Source of the DNA: an uncultured Atopobium sp.
Lineage (GTDB): Bacteria > Actinomycetota > Coriobacteriia > Coriobacteriales > Atopobiaceae
Reading direction: 5' to 3'
Length of the DNA: 30,176 nt
NCBI GenBank assembly: GCA_947252455.1
Contig: CAMXVQ010000010.1
Coordinates: 1 to 30,176, forward strand
Position numbers and translations under genes: made by a program. This document shows positions 8,880-15,785 of this stretch, in pieces. Position 1 is the stretch's first letter, and every line of letters begins with the position of its first letter. The notes under the pieces were generated by a model. The model was given only the letters and a program-made list of their open reading frames with translations. It was not told where the DNA came from and searched no databases.

Positions 8880-9241
8880 GATGCCTCCAATACTCATAGT
8901 CCAAACGTTATACGCACGTTTGAATACACGAACGGGATAACGAACTTTCCTTGCGTATTATTTTGCCCCGTTATGCATACGGATGCAAACTCTTTCTATA
9001 AATGTTAACAATTATGAAATACTTGAGGTCAATTTTTTCAATATTCATTGTGTTTTATTGCTTGCATAAGGTTATAAAGCTTGAATAATTTTTCACTCAC
9101 ATATTGTGTATTCAGCCATCTTTTACATAAATACCAGCATATTTATGTATCGCTAAAATTAAAGCAAGCTATGTTGATCATGTACATAAACGACTATTTA
9201 TACTACTATCGATTTGAGCGGATATAACTATGGAGAAATAC
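8880..9241. other. Divergent intergenic region oppA / alkylation repair gene
   Basis: Both flanking genes are transcribed outward, so promoters for both should be here. On the minus strand TTGACC (9027-9032) with TAACAT (9002-9007, 19-bp spacing) is a weak candidate for oppA. On the plus strand TATACT at 9199-9204 is a candidate -10 for the repair gene. No further gene is seen. Confidence 0.4.
9199..9204 (+). promoter_or_regulatory. Candidate -10 box of the alkylation repair gene
   Basis: TATACT matches TATAAT at five of six bases and lies about 38 bp before the chosen start. A weak -35, TTGATC at about 9174-9179, is spaced 19 bp away, longer than ideal. Confidence 0.3.
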
Positions 9242-9943
9242 ATGCAAAAAGATAACTCATTCACAGGTATTCATGCAAAAGTTTTACATGATATACGGAT
9301 CTATCAATCCCCACGGCTTGCAGATTTTAATGCAAAGCTTGTGCCCAATATAGATCCGCACACTGTTTTGGGAATACGAACACCTCTTTTACGCACATAC
9401 GCAAACAATGCAGACGAAAAACTTTGCCACGAATTTTTACAGGCTTTACCACATCCATATCTCGAAATGAATATGATACATATGATTATGCTTAATAATG
9501 AGATTCATTTTGAAACATGGGCATACGCAATGGACACATTTATCCCCTTTTGCAACAATTGGATGGTCACAGATTGCACTTCCCCAAAGATGCTTAAGAA
9601 AAACCCATTGGTTTATGCAAAACAGGCAATAGACTGGCTGCAAAAAGATAATCCATGGGGTAAGCGCGTTGCTCTTGTTTTGCTTATAAAACTTGTTGGT
9701 TGCTCTAAGTTGGCACAAAAAGAAAAGTCGGCTAGCTTAGATATCATTGCAAACCTATCCCACGATATACCCTACTATGTGCAAATGAGCGCAGCATGGT
9801 ATATACAAACGCTTTATAAGAAGGATCCCAGATCTATAACTAACTATCTACAAACAAATACGGATCTTGACACGCGTATTAAAAAGCGAAGCATACAAAA
9901 AATCCGAGAAGGAAAACAGATTATCACAGGCAACAATGTGTAA
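9242..9943 (+). CDS. DNA alkylation repair family protein (AlkD-like HEAT-repeat)
   Basis: Predicted member of the DNA alkylation repair family (Pfam PF08713), whose studied members AlkC/AlkD are HEAT-repeat glycosylases that remove alkylated purines. The 233-residue protein is almost all alpha-helical. Family segments are recognisable: VLGIRTPLLRTYA at about 42-54, FETWAYAMDTFIPFCNNW at 90-107, and PYYVQMSAAWYIQTLY at 177-192. I could not map all AlkD active-site residues, so activity is not certain, and many family members have no known substrate. An ATG four codons upstream (9230) has no good ribosome site, while the ATG at 9242 follows GGAG by 6 nt. It is the only plus-strand gene in the left two thirds of the window and seems to be a single-gene unit. 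Confidence 0.85.
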   Translation: MQKDNSFTGIHAKVLHDIRIYQSPRLADFNAKLVPNIDPHTVLGIRTPLLRTYANNADEKLCHEFLQALPHPYLEMNMIHMIMLNNEIHFETWAYAMDTFIPFCNNWMVTDCTSPKMLKKNPLVYAKQAIDWLQKDNPWGKRVALVLLIKLVGCSKLAQKEKSASLDIIANLSHDIPYYVQMSAAWYIQTLYKKDPRSITNYLQTNTDLDTRIKKRSIQKIREGKQIITGNNV

Positions 9944-10029
9944 TAGTGTTTCAAAAAAAGTTAGAGTAAGAGTCTGAGATACTAAAAGTGCACAAGTAGT
10001 GCCTTATAAGATAACTGGCAAGTGTGACA

Positions 10030-10060
10030 TAAACAAAAACGCACGATTACTCGTGCGTAT
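10030..10060 (-). terminator. Rho-independent terminator of secG
   Basis: On the minus strand arms ACGCACGA and TCGTGCGT (8 bp, loop GTAA, 10039-10058) are followed by UUUUUGUUU. It is about 43 bp past the secG stop. It also lies between the convergent repair gene and secG, but the U-tract fits only the minus strand. Confidence 0.85.
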
Positions 10061-10100
10061 TCATCAATTTGTAACTAGATACTTAACTAAGCTCATAAGC

Positions 10101-10349
10101 TTAAATGGTACCCAAAGGAAATGTTAAAGCCATTACACAAATGCATAAACCAAAAATAAGCGCCATGATAATGGTGAGACGGTCAAGGTTTTTCTCCCAA
10201 ACGCCCGAACCAGCAGTTGAATTATACATCGAAGAAGCAATCATGTCGGAAACGCCTGTTCCTTTTCCTGAGTGCATCAAAATAAGAATAACGGTAAAAA
10301 AACCAGAAAGTGCAAGCACAACCAGAAGAGCAAAATTAAGTGGACTCAC
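10101..10349 (-). CDS. secG: Protein-export translocase subunit SecG
   Basis: Small membrane subunit of SecYEG that helps the SecA-driven export cycle. It has 82 residues, normal for the family. Two membrane segments are visible (about 5-25 and 57-77), joined by a loop with the SecG-type MHSGKGTG motif at 25-32 and a glycine/serine-rich stretch. The start is GTG with AAGGAG 5 nt upstream. The gene sits after gap-pgk-tpiA, a neighbourhood also known in many Gram-positive bacteria. A strong terminator between tpiA and secG and an extended -10-like sequence suggest it has its own promoter. Confidence 0.93.
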   Translation of the reverse strand: MSPLNFALLVVLALSGFFTVILILMHSGKGTGVSDMIASSMYNSTAGSGVWEKNLDRLTIIMALIFGLCICVMALTFPLGTI

Positions 10350-10425
10350 GAATACTCCTTTTCATCGCATACAGCAGACGCACATCATGCGCATGTGTTA
10401 CGCGAACACACAACAAAACACATGT

Positions 10426-10434
10426 ATGATAGCA
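10426..10434 (-). promoter_or_regulatory. Candidate extended -10 promoter of secG
   Basis: The minus strand reads TGCTATCAT, a TGn plus a hexamer with five of six consensus bases, about 77 bp before the secG start and downstream of the tpiA terminator. No clear -35 is present, as expected for extended -10 promoters. Confidence 0.4.
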
Positions 10435-10539
10435 CAAACTTAAGATATAAGCTAAAGCTAGACAAAATTGGTAGAAAAGATGGAGCACCAAAGGTAAATA
10501 GCCAATCGGTTAACTTAAAAAAGACAATCCAAAATGCTC

Positions 10540-10575
10540 AAAAAAAAGAAGCAGATATCTAGTGATACCTGCTTC
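10540..10575 (-). terminator. Rho-independent terminator of pgk-tpiA
   Basis: On the minus strand arms GAAGCAGGTATC and GATATCTGCTTC (12 bp with one G-U pair, loop ACTA) are followed directly by eight U. It is about 60 bp past the tpiA stop and separates tpiA from secG. Confidence 0.92.
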
Positions 10576-10634
10576 CTAAAACGTATTAAAACAGCACTTC
10601 TACACAAACGTGCATAAAAGCATCTGTTTACACG

Positions 10635-11399
10635 CTATTTTGCAGCCTTAACCATAGCGGCAAAAGAATCGGCCTTAAGAGAAGCTCCACCAACTAATGC
10701 GCCATCAACATCAGGCTCTTGAAGGAAGCCCTTGATATTTTCAGGCTTTGCAGATCCACCATAAAGAATGCGAATGCCAGAGCTAAGCTCTTCGCCAAAG
10801 ATCTCTTTAAGGGTAGAACGAATAGCCGAGCAAACCTCTTGTGCATCGGCAGCAGTAGCAGTTTTGCCTGTACCAATAGCCCAAATTGGCTCGTATGCAA
10901 CAACATATTGCGATGGATCAGTAAGCTTTAAGCCTTTGGTATCTGCTTTAATTTGGTCAACAACAAACTCAACATGTTTACCAGCTTCACGAACCTCAAG
11001 GCTTTCACCGCAGCAAGAAATTGGAACAATATGATGAGCAAGCAAAGCTTGAGCCTTCTTGTTTATATCCTCATCGGTTTCTCCAAAATAGCCACGACGC
11101 TCGGAGTGTCCAATAATGCAGTAGGTTGCTCCAACACTTGTAAGCATAGAAGGAGCAGTTTCTCCGGTATATGCACCTGATTCTTCCCAATATACATTTT
11201 GAGCACCAAGAGCAATTTGAGCCGAGCTTTGTTTAAGAACATCGGCAACGCTTTTAAGGTCAACAGTTGGTGGGCAAACAACAACATCAACCGAACCAGT
11301 TCCATCTTGCAATTCATCAACCAAGCCAGATGCAAGTTCTGTAGCTTCGTTGACATTTTTATTCATTTTCCAGTTGCCTGCGATCATTACATTACGCAT
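10635..11399 (-). CDS. tpiA: Triosephosphate isomerase
   Basis: Interconverts dihydroxyacetone phosphate and glyceraldehyde 3-phosphate in glycolysis; cytosolic TIM barrel. It has 254 residues, the usual size. The active site is complete: N9 and K11 in GNWKMN, H98 in GHSERR, E170 in YEPIWAIGTG, the flexible phosphate-gripping loop 6 at about 171-181, and YGGSAKPEN near the C-terminus. Its start overlaps the end of pgk by 8 bp, and GGAGG inside the pgk 3' end serves as its ribosome site, so the two genes are translationally coupled. A strong terminator follows. Confidence 0.97.
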   Translation of the reverse strand: MRNVMIAGNWKMNKNVNEATELASGLVDELQDGTGSVDVVVCPPTVDLKSVADVLKQSSAQIALGAQNVYWEESGAYTGETAPSMLTSVGATYCIIGHSERRGYFGETDEDINKKAQALLAHHIVPISCCGESLEVREAGKHVEFVVDQIKADTKGLKLTDPSQYVVAYEPIWAIGTGKTATAADAQEVCSAIRSTLKEIFGEELSSGIRILYGGSAKPENIKGFLQEPDVDGALVGGASLKADSFAAMVKAAK

Positions 11400-12582
11400 C
11401 TAAAAGCGCCTCCACTCCTGGAAGTGCCTTGCCTTCAACAAGCTCCATAGATGCTCCACCACCAGTAGAGATCCAGCTCATCTTATCTGCAAGGCCAAAC
11501 TTATTGATAGCTGCAACAGAGTCTCCACCACCAATAATTGAGGTGCAAGAAGAATCTGCAATAGCTTTTGCAACAACTTCGGTACCGTGTGCAAATTGAT
11601 CCATTTCGAATACGCCCATAGGACCATTCCAAAATACGGTGGCAGCACCAGAAACAGCATCTGCATAGAGTTTCTCGGTCTTAGGACCAATATCCATGCC
11701 CATACGGTCACTAGGAATAGCATTAGAAGCAACAGCTTCACCTACAGCGTCTTCACCAAAGTGATCAGTAACAATGTTGTCAACAGGAAGCAAAATCTTA
11801 ACGCCTTTTTCTTGTGCTTTCTTGAGCATTTCACCTGCACGCTCAACCCAATCGGGCTCTTGAAGCGACGTACCAACTTGGTAACCTTGAGCAAGGAAGA
11901 ATGTATAAGCCATGCCACCGCCGATAATAAGCGTGTCACATGAATCAATTAAGTGGTCAAGAACGCCAATTTTGCTTGAAACTTTAGAACCACCAACAAT
12001 AGCAACAAACGGACGCTTAGGCTCAGAGAAAATAGAAGTAAGCGTATCAACTTCTTTTTCGAGCAAAAAGCCTGCAACAGCAGGAATGTATGCAGCAGGT
12101 CCTACGACAGATCCTTGTGCACGATGTGCGGTACCAAAGGCATCGAGTACAAAAATGTCACCATATGATGCAAGCTTCTTTGCAACTTCGGGGTCATTTT
12201 TCTTTTCGGCCTTTAAGAAGCGAACGTTCTCAAGCAACAAAATGTCACCTGGTTTTACTGACTCAACAGCAGCTTTGGCCTCTTCACCATAGGTATCAGC
12301 AACAAATGATACTTTATAGCCGCTCAATTCCTGAAGTTTTTTAGCAACAGGAGCCAAAGAAAGAGCTTCTTCGTAACCAGTACCCGAAGGACGACCTAAG
12401 TGGCTCATAAGTACAATGCCTGCACCATGCTCTTTAAGGTACTTAATGGTAGGAATAGCTTTTTGAATACGGGTAATATCGCCTACGACACCGTCTTTTA
12501 CCGGAACGTTAAAGTCAACACGCATAAGAACGCGTTTACCATTAACGTCTATGTCGCGAACGGTCTTTTTTGTAAAGGCCAT
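11392..12582 (-). CDS. pgk: Phosphoglycerate kinase
   Basis: Makes ATP from 1,3-bisphosphoglycerate in glycolysis. It has 396 residues from the chosen start. Visible motifs are the substrate segment RVDFNVPVKDG at 21-31, HLGRP at 61-65, LLLENVRF, and the nucleotide-side glycine motifs IIGGGDSVAA and STGGGASMELVEG in the last 50 residues. The reading frame is open for 26 further codons upstream, but AAAGGAG lies 7 nt before the ATG at 12582 and MAFTKKTVRD is a normal PGK start. It overlaps tpiA. Its leader (12583-12657) carries a small predicted three-way junction at 12605-12635, downstream of the gap terminator. Confidence 0.97.
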   Translation of the reverse strand: MAFTKKTVRDIDVNGKRVLMRVDFNVPVKDGVVGDITRIQKAIPTIKYLKEHGAGIVLMSHLGRPSGTGYEEALSLAPVAKKLQELSGYKVSFVADTYGEEAKAAVESVKPGDILLLENVRFLKAEKKNDPEVAKKLASYGDIFVLDAFGTAHRAQGSVVGPAAYIPAVAGFLLEKEVDTLTSIFSEPKRPFVAIVGGSKVSSKIGVLDHLIDSCDTLIIGGGMAYTFFLAQGYQVGTSLQEPDWVERAGEMLKKAQEKGVKILLPVDNIVTDHFGEDAVGEAVASNAIPSDRMGMDIGPKTEKLYADAVSGAATVFWNGPMGVFEMDQFAHGTEVVAKAIADSSCTSIIGGGDSVAAINKFGLADKMSWISTGGGASMELVEGKALPGVEALLDA

Positions 12583-12604
12583 AGTAAGACTCCTTTTAAC
12601 TTTT

Positions 12605-12635
12605 AGACGCACCGTTGGTGTACGAATGTACGTCT
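12605..12635 (-). repeat. Nested inverted repeats in the pgk leader
   Basis: On the minus strand the outer pair AGACG/CGTCT encloses two adjacent hairpins, TACATTCGTA and CACCAACGGTG, with no unpaired bases between elements. The layout is that of a compact three-way junction 23 nt upstream of the pgk start. The stems are short (5, 3 and 4 bp), so stability is doubtful. Confidence 0.35.
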
Positions 12636-12657
12636 GATGTGTACGGATACACAATTT

Positions 12658-12704
12658 CAATAAAAAGGCACGGTCGCGGCTATGTTTAGCTGCTACCGCG
12701 CCTT
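12658..12704 (-). terminator. Rho-independent terminator of gap
   Basis: On the minus strand AAGGCGCGGT and ACCGTGCCTT (10 bp, one G-U pair; 12695-12704 and 12665-12674) enclose a 20-nt loop that has its own short GCT/AGC stem, and are followed by UUUUUAUUG. It lies 27 bp past the gap stop, between gap and pgk. Confidence 0.85.
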
Positions 12705-12730
12705 GTGGCTTCGCAAACTAGTAAAGCTGA

Positions 12731-13756
12731 TTAAGCAACAAATTTCTCGAAGTACTTAATAGTACGTACCATTTGTGAAGTGTAAGAGTTCTCGTTGTCG
12801 TACCAAGAAACAACCTCTACCTGATAAAGACCATTGCCAAGATCTTGAACCATGGTTTGAGTTGCATCAAACAAAGAGCCATAAGTCATGCCGATAATGT
12901 CGGAAGAAACGATAGGATCTTCATTGTAACCAAAGGTCTCAGGATCGCTTGCAGCCTTCATAGCAGCGTTGATAGAGTCAACAGTGATCTCTTTGTCGCT
13001 CTTAACTACTGCAAAGAGAAGTGTAGTTGAACCAGTTGGTACAGGAACACGCTGAGCAGAACCGATGAGTTTACCGTTAAGCTCAGGAATTACCAAACCA
13101 ATTGCCTTAGCAGCACCAGTTGAGTTAGGAACAATGTTGATAGCTGCTGCACGAGCACGACGGAGATCGCCTTTACGGTGAGGACCATCCAAAACCATTT
13201 GGTCGCCAGTAAATGCGTGAATGGTGCTCATGATACCGCTTTGGATTGGAGCATAGTCATTAAGTGCTTTAGCCATAGGAGCAAGGCAGTTAGTGGTGCA
13301 AGAAGCAGCAGAAATGATGTTGTCGTCCTTGGTAAGGATTTCATGGTTTACATTGTAAACAATGGTAGGAAGATCTTTACCAGCAGGAGCAGAAATAACA
13401 ACCTTCTTAGCACCTGCATCAATGTGAGCCTGAGCTTTAGCCTTTGAAGTGTAAAAACCAGTGCACTCAAGTACAACGTCTACATTAAGCTCGCCCCAAG
13501 GAAGATTGTGAGCATCTGCTTCTTTGTAAATCTTAATGGTCTTACCATCGACAGTAATAGAGTCTTCACCAGCAACAACAGAGTGATTGCGTGCGTAGTT
13601 GCCTTGTGAAGAGTCATACTTGAGGAGGTTAGCGAGCATCTTTGGATCGGTTAAATCGTTAATTGCAACGATTTCTGAACCTTCGTGACCGAACATTTGA
13701 CGGAAGGCCAAACGACCAATACGACCAAAGCCGTTGATAGCAACCTTAACTGCCAT
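12731..13756 (-). CDS. gap: Glyceraldehyde-3-phosphate dehydrogenase (type I)
   Basis: NAD-dependent oxidation and phosphorylation of glyceraldehyde 3-phosphate in glycolysis. It has 341 residues from the chosen start. The N-terminal Rossmann motif is INGFGRIGRL at 7-16. The catalytic cysteine is C153 in SAASCTTNCLAP, with partner H180 in STIHAFTGDQ. The catalytic-domain strand RAAAINIVPNSTGAAKA is at about 202-218. D34 in AINDL fits NAD rather than NADP preference. The frame is open 15 codons upstream, but AAAGGAG lies 5 nt before the ATG at 13756. It has its own terminator, so gap messages can exceed pgk-tpiA; a long upstream region with dyads suggests regulation. Confidence 0.97.
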   Translation of the reverse strand: MAVKVAINGFGRIGRLAFRQMFGHEGSEIVAINDLTDPKMLANLLKYDSSQGNYARNHSVVAGEDSITVDGKTIKIYKEADAHNLPWGELNVDVVLECTGFYTSKAKAQAHIDAGAKKVVISAPAGKDLPTIVYNVNHEILTKDDNIISAASCTTNCLAPMAKALNDYAPIQSGIMSTIHAFTGDQMVLDGPHRKGDLRRARAAAINIVPNSTGAAKAIGLVIPELNGKLIGSAQRVPVPTGSTTLLFAVVKSDKEITVDSINAAMKAASDPETFGYNEDPIVSSDIIGMTYGSLFDATQTMVQDLGNGLYQVEVVSWYDNENSYTSQMVRTIKYFEKFVA

Positions 13757-13937
13757 GCTTTCTCCTTTCGCAAGGTTTGCAGGAAGCCTATCTTCCTTCA
13801 CGAACCTTTTGCATTAATACACGACTAAATAAAACATATATAGTGTAGCTAAACATGTAGCTAAAAAAGTGGCAAAGCACCTTCAAGACATAAACAATGA
13901 ATTTTTAACCAAGTTGAATATGAATTGATATACAATT

Positions 13938-13990
13938 TTGTAAACGGTTGAAAAGTTCATGTGAACGTCTTCACAACATGTAGTTTACAA
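13938..13990. repeat. Three-level nested inverted repeat upstream of gap
   Basis: From outside inward: TTGTAAAC/GTTTACAA (8 bp, 13938-13945 and 13983-13990), GTTG/CAAC (13947-13950 and 13974-13977) and GTTCA/TGAAC around a 2-bp centre (13955-13966). The left outer arm belongs to a TTGTAAACGGTT box that recurs at 15756-15767. Confidence 0.5.
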
Positions 13991-14144
13991 CGTTTTGTCA
14001 TCATTTGGAAACAAAAATCAAAAGTTTTTTATTTAGCACAAATCTTATACGTACTCACTTATATTTTCTTGCTATTCAGATATCTATCTGTGTAATAAAT
14101 AGGGCGCTCAACTGCCAAAATGTTGATTAATGGAGAGTTTGTAC

Positions 14145-14179
14145 AAAAAAAAGAGGCTGAGTAAAACCAGCCTCTTTTT
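14145..14179 (-). terminator. Rho-independent terminator of rpsA
   Basis: On the minus strand arms AAAAAGAGGCTG and CAGCCTCTTTTT (12 bp, 8-nt loop) run into an eight-U tract. It lies about 50 bp past the rpsA stop. Confidence 0.93.
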
Positions 14180-14229
14180 AAACATTCAAAAGTTGCTATG
14201 GAGCAACGATGTATAAACGAGCTTAAAGT

Positions 14230-15423
14230 CTAAGCTTCGGTGGAAGCTTGTGAGTCAGCATCTTCTGCAGGTGCTTCATCAGCAGGTGCAGCATCGTTTG
14301 CTTCTTCGCCTTCGTCTACACCAAGGGTTTCTGCAGCTGCTTTAATAGACAAAGAAATACGACGACGCTCAAGGTCAATTTCCATAACCTTAACTTGTAC
14401 AACATCGCCAACTTTGCAAACCTGAGCAGGAGCATCTACATGAGCCTTTGCCATCTCTGAAATGTGAACCAAGCCCTCTACCCCATTACCAAGGTCTACA
14501 AATGCACCAAAGGTAACAAGTTTAGTTACGGTACCTTCAACGATTGCGCCAATTGGGTACTTCTTAACAAGAACACGCCATGGATCCTCGGTGGTTTGCT
14601 TAAGACCCAAAGAAATGCGCTCACGGTTAAGATCGATATCCAAAACCTGAACTTCTACTTCTTGACCAACTTTTACAACCTCTGCTGGGTGGTTAACGTG
14701 GTTCCAAGAAAGCTCTGAGATGTGGATAAGACCGTCGATACCGCCAAGGTCTACAAATGCACCAAATTCAACAATAGAAGAAACGGTACCTTTAAGTTTC
14801 ATACCAGGTTTAAGCTTGGTAAGAATCTCAGAACGCTCGGCTTTGCGTGCAGCTTCCAATACAACACGACGAGAAAGAACAACGTTATTACGGTTGCGAT
14901 CCATCTCGATAACACGAGCCTCAATGCGAGTTCCCATGTAAGCGCTTAGATCTTTAACACGGCGAAGGTCTACAAGAGAAGCAGGCAAGAATCCGCGAAG
15001 ACCGATATCAAGGATAAGACCACCCTTAACAACCTCGATAACTTCACCTTCAACATTAACGCCAGCTTTAAACTTCTCTTCAACAGCATTCCAAGCACGC
15101 TCGTACTCGGCACGTTTCTTAGAAAGAATAAGACGACCTTCTTTGTCTTCTTTTTGAAGAACCAAAGCCTCGATGGTGTCGCCCATATGTACAAGCTCTT
15201 CTGGGCTTGCATCTTTACGAATAGACAACTCACGGGCTGGAATTACGCCTTCGGACTTAAAGCCGATGTCCAACAATACCTCATCGTGCTCAATTTTAAC
15301 AACGGTACCTGTTACCAGGTCTCCTTCATCAAAATCGGTGATGGTTCCATCGATAAGGCTATTAAGCTCATCATCGGAAACATCATCTAATGAGAAAATA
15401 GACGAGTTTTGAATCTCACTCAA
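14230..15423 (-). CDS. rpsA: 30S ribosomal protein S1
   Basis: RNA-binding protein of the small subunit that aids mRNA binding. It has 397 residues from the chosen TTG. Four S1/OB-fold repeats are visible at about 35-102, 120-186, 207-275 and 292-361; repeats 3 and 4 are the most canonical (EFGAFVDLGGIDGLIHISELS and TFGAFVDLGNGVEGLVHISEM regions). An acidic Ala/Asp/Glu tail fills 367-397. Four repeats is the usual number in Gram-positive and actinobacterial S1, fewer than the six of E. coli. The frame is open to a GTG at 15477 and an ATG at 15459, but neither has a ribosome site, while AAAGGGG lies 7 nt before the TTG at 15423 and SEIQNSSIFSLDDV is a normal start for the group. The Shine-Dalgarno is predicted to be buried in a stem. 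A monocistronic unit with a strong terminator. Confidence 0.93.
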   Translation of the reverse strand: MSEIQNSSIFSLDDVSDDELNSLIDGTITDFDEGDLVTGTVVKIEHDEVLLDIGFKSEGVIPARELSIRKDASPEELVHMGDTIEALVLQKEDKEGRLILSKKRAEYERAWNAVEEKFKAGVNVEGEVIEVVKGGLILDIGLRGFLPASLVDLRRVKDLSAYMGTRIEARVIEMDRNRNNVVLSRRVVLEAARKAERSEILTKLKPGMKLKGTVSSIVEFGAFVDLGGIDGLIHISELSWNHVNHPAEVVKVGQEVEVQVLDIDLNRERISLGLKQTTEDPWRVLVKKYPIGAIVEGTVTKLVTFGAFVDLGNGVEGLVHISEMAKAHVDAPAQVCKVGDVVQVKVMEIDLERRRISLSIKAAAETLGVDEGEEANDAAPADEAPAEDADSQASTEA

Positions 15424-15427
15424 AGGT

Positions 15428-15451
15428 GGACCCCTTTCAAATACGGGGCCC
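15428..15451 (-). promoter_or_regulatory. rpsA: Predicted stem burying the rpsA Shine-Dalgarno
   Basis: On the minus-strand RNA GGGCCCC (15445-15451) pairs with GGGGUCC (15428-15434) over 7 bp with one G-U pair, leaving a 10-nt loop GUAUUUGAAA. The 3' arm contains the GGGG of the rpsA ribosome site. The CCCC is also preceded by a self-complementary GGGG, giving a possible competing pairing. Seen in the sequence; function is inferred. Confidence 0.55.
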
Positions 15452-15492
15452 CGGTACATGGTTGGTGCTTTAATCACAAGGCGTGGTAAAGC

Positions 15493-15506
15493 TTGTTTAC
15501 AAACAA
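15493..15506. repeat. 14-bp palindrome in the rpsA upstream region
   Basis: TTGTTT-AC-AAACAA, perfect 6-bp arms, about 70 bp upstream of the rpsA TTG start. It contains GTTTACAA, the same 8-mer found in the gap upstream dyad. Possible operator. Confidence 0.4.
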
Positions 15507-15696
15507 ATGCAAACGTACATGCTCTCGGGGGCCAACAGATATAAGTGCAAAGCTGCTACGCACACGCATGTATGCACGAAACAACATATGCATTAAACAG
15601 AATATCTTATTAGGTATGGTGATTTCAAGATTTTTTTGTAAAAAATAGCAATTTCATTTCAATATCAAAAACTCAGCCTACCTAGTTTAGCATTTC

Positions 15697-15732
15697 TTAA
15701 AAATATGCCCGCCTCAAGCGAGACGGGCATAT
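15697..15732 (-). terminator. Rho-independent terminator of the YfcC-type carrier gene
   Basis: On the minus strand arms ATATGCCCG and CGGGCATAT (9 bp, 15703-15711 and 15724-15732) with an inner CTC/GAG pair are followed by UUUUUAAG. It lies about 54 bp past the carrier-gene stop. Confidence 0.88.
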
Positions 15733-15785
15733 CAAACCTTGATACAAACAAGATGTTGTAAACGGTTTAAGAATCTACACAACCA

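Larger units (their letters stand above)
13757..14229. other. Regulatory region upstream of gap
   Basis: This 473-bp AT-rich region lies between the gap start and the rpsA stop. It holds the rpsA terminator (14145-14179), a nested dyad (13938-13990), and a 10-bp direct repeat TGTAGCTAAA at 13844-13853 and 13856-13865 (12-bp period). A weak promoter candidate on the minus strand is TTTACA with CATATT 16 bp later, at about 13918-13945. No gene is visible. Confidence 0.45.
15424..15785. other. rpsA leader and intergenic region to the carrier gene
   Basis: This 362-bp region holds, from the rpsA start outward: the Shine-Dalgarno stem (15428-15451), a 14-bp palindrome (15493-15506), the carrier-gene terminator (15697-15732) and a TTGTAAACGGTTTAA box (15756-15770). 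I could not place the rpsA promoter with confidence. Confidence 0.5.

Noticed and set aside
10105..10443. Plus-strand frame of 112 codons opposite secG
   Set aside because: Antisense to secG and its leader; no ribosome site and no recognisable protein.
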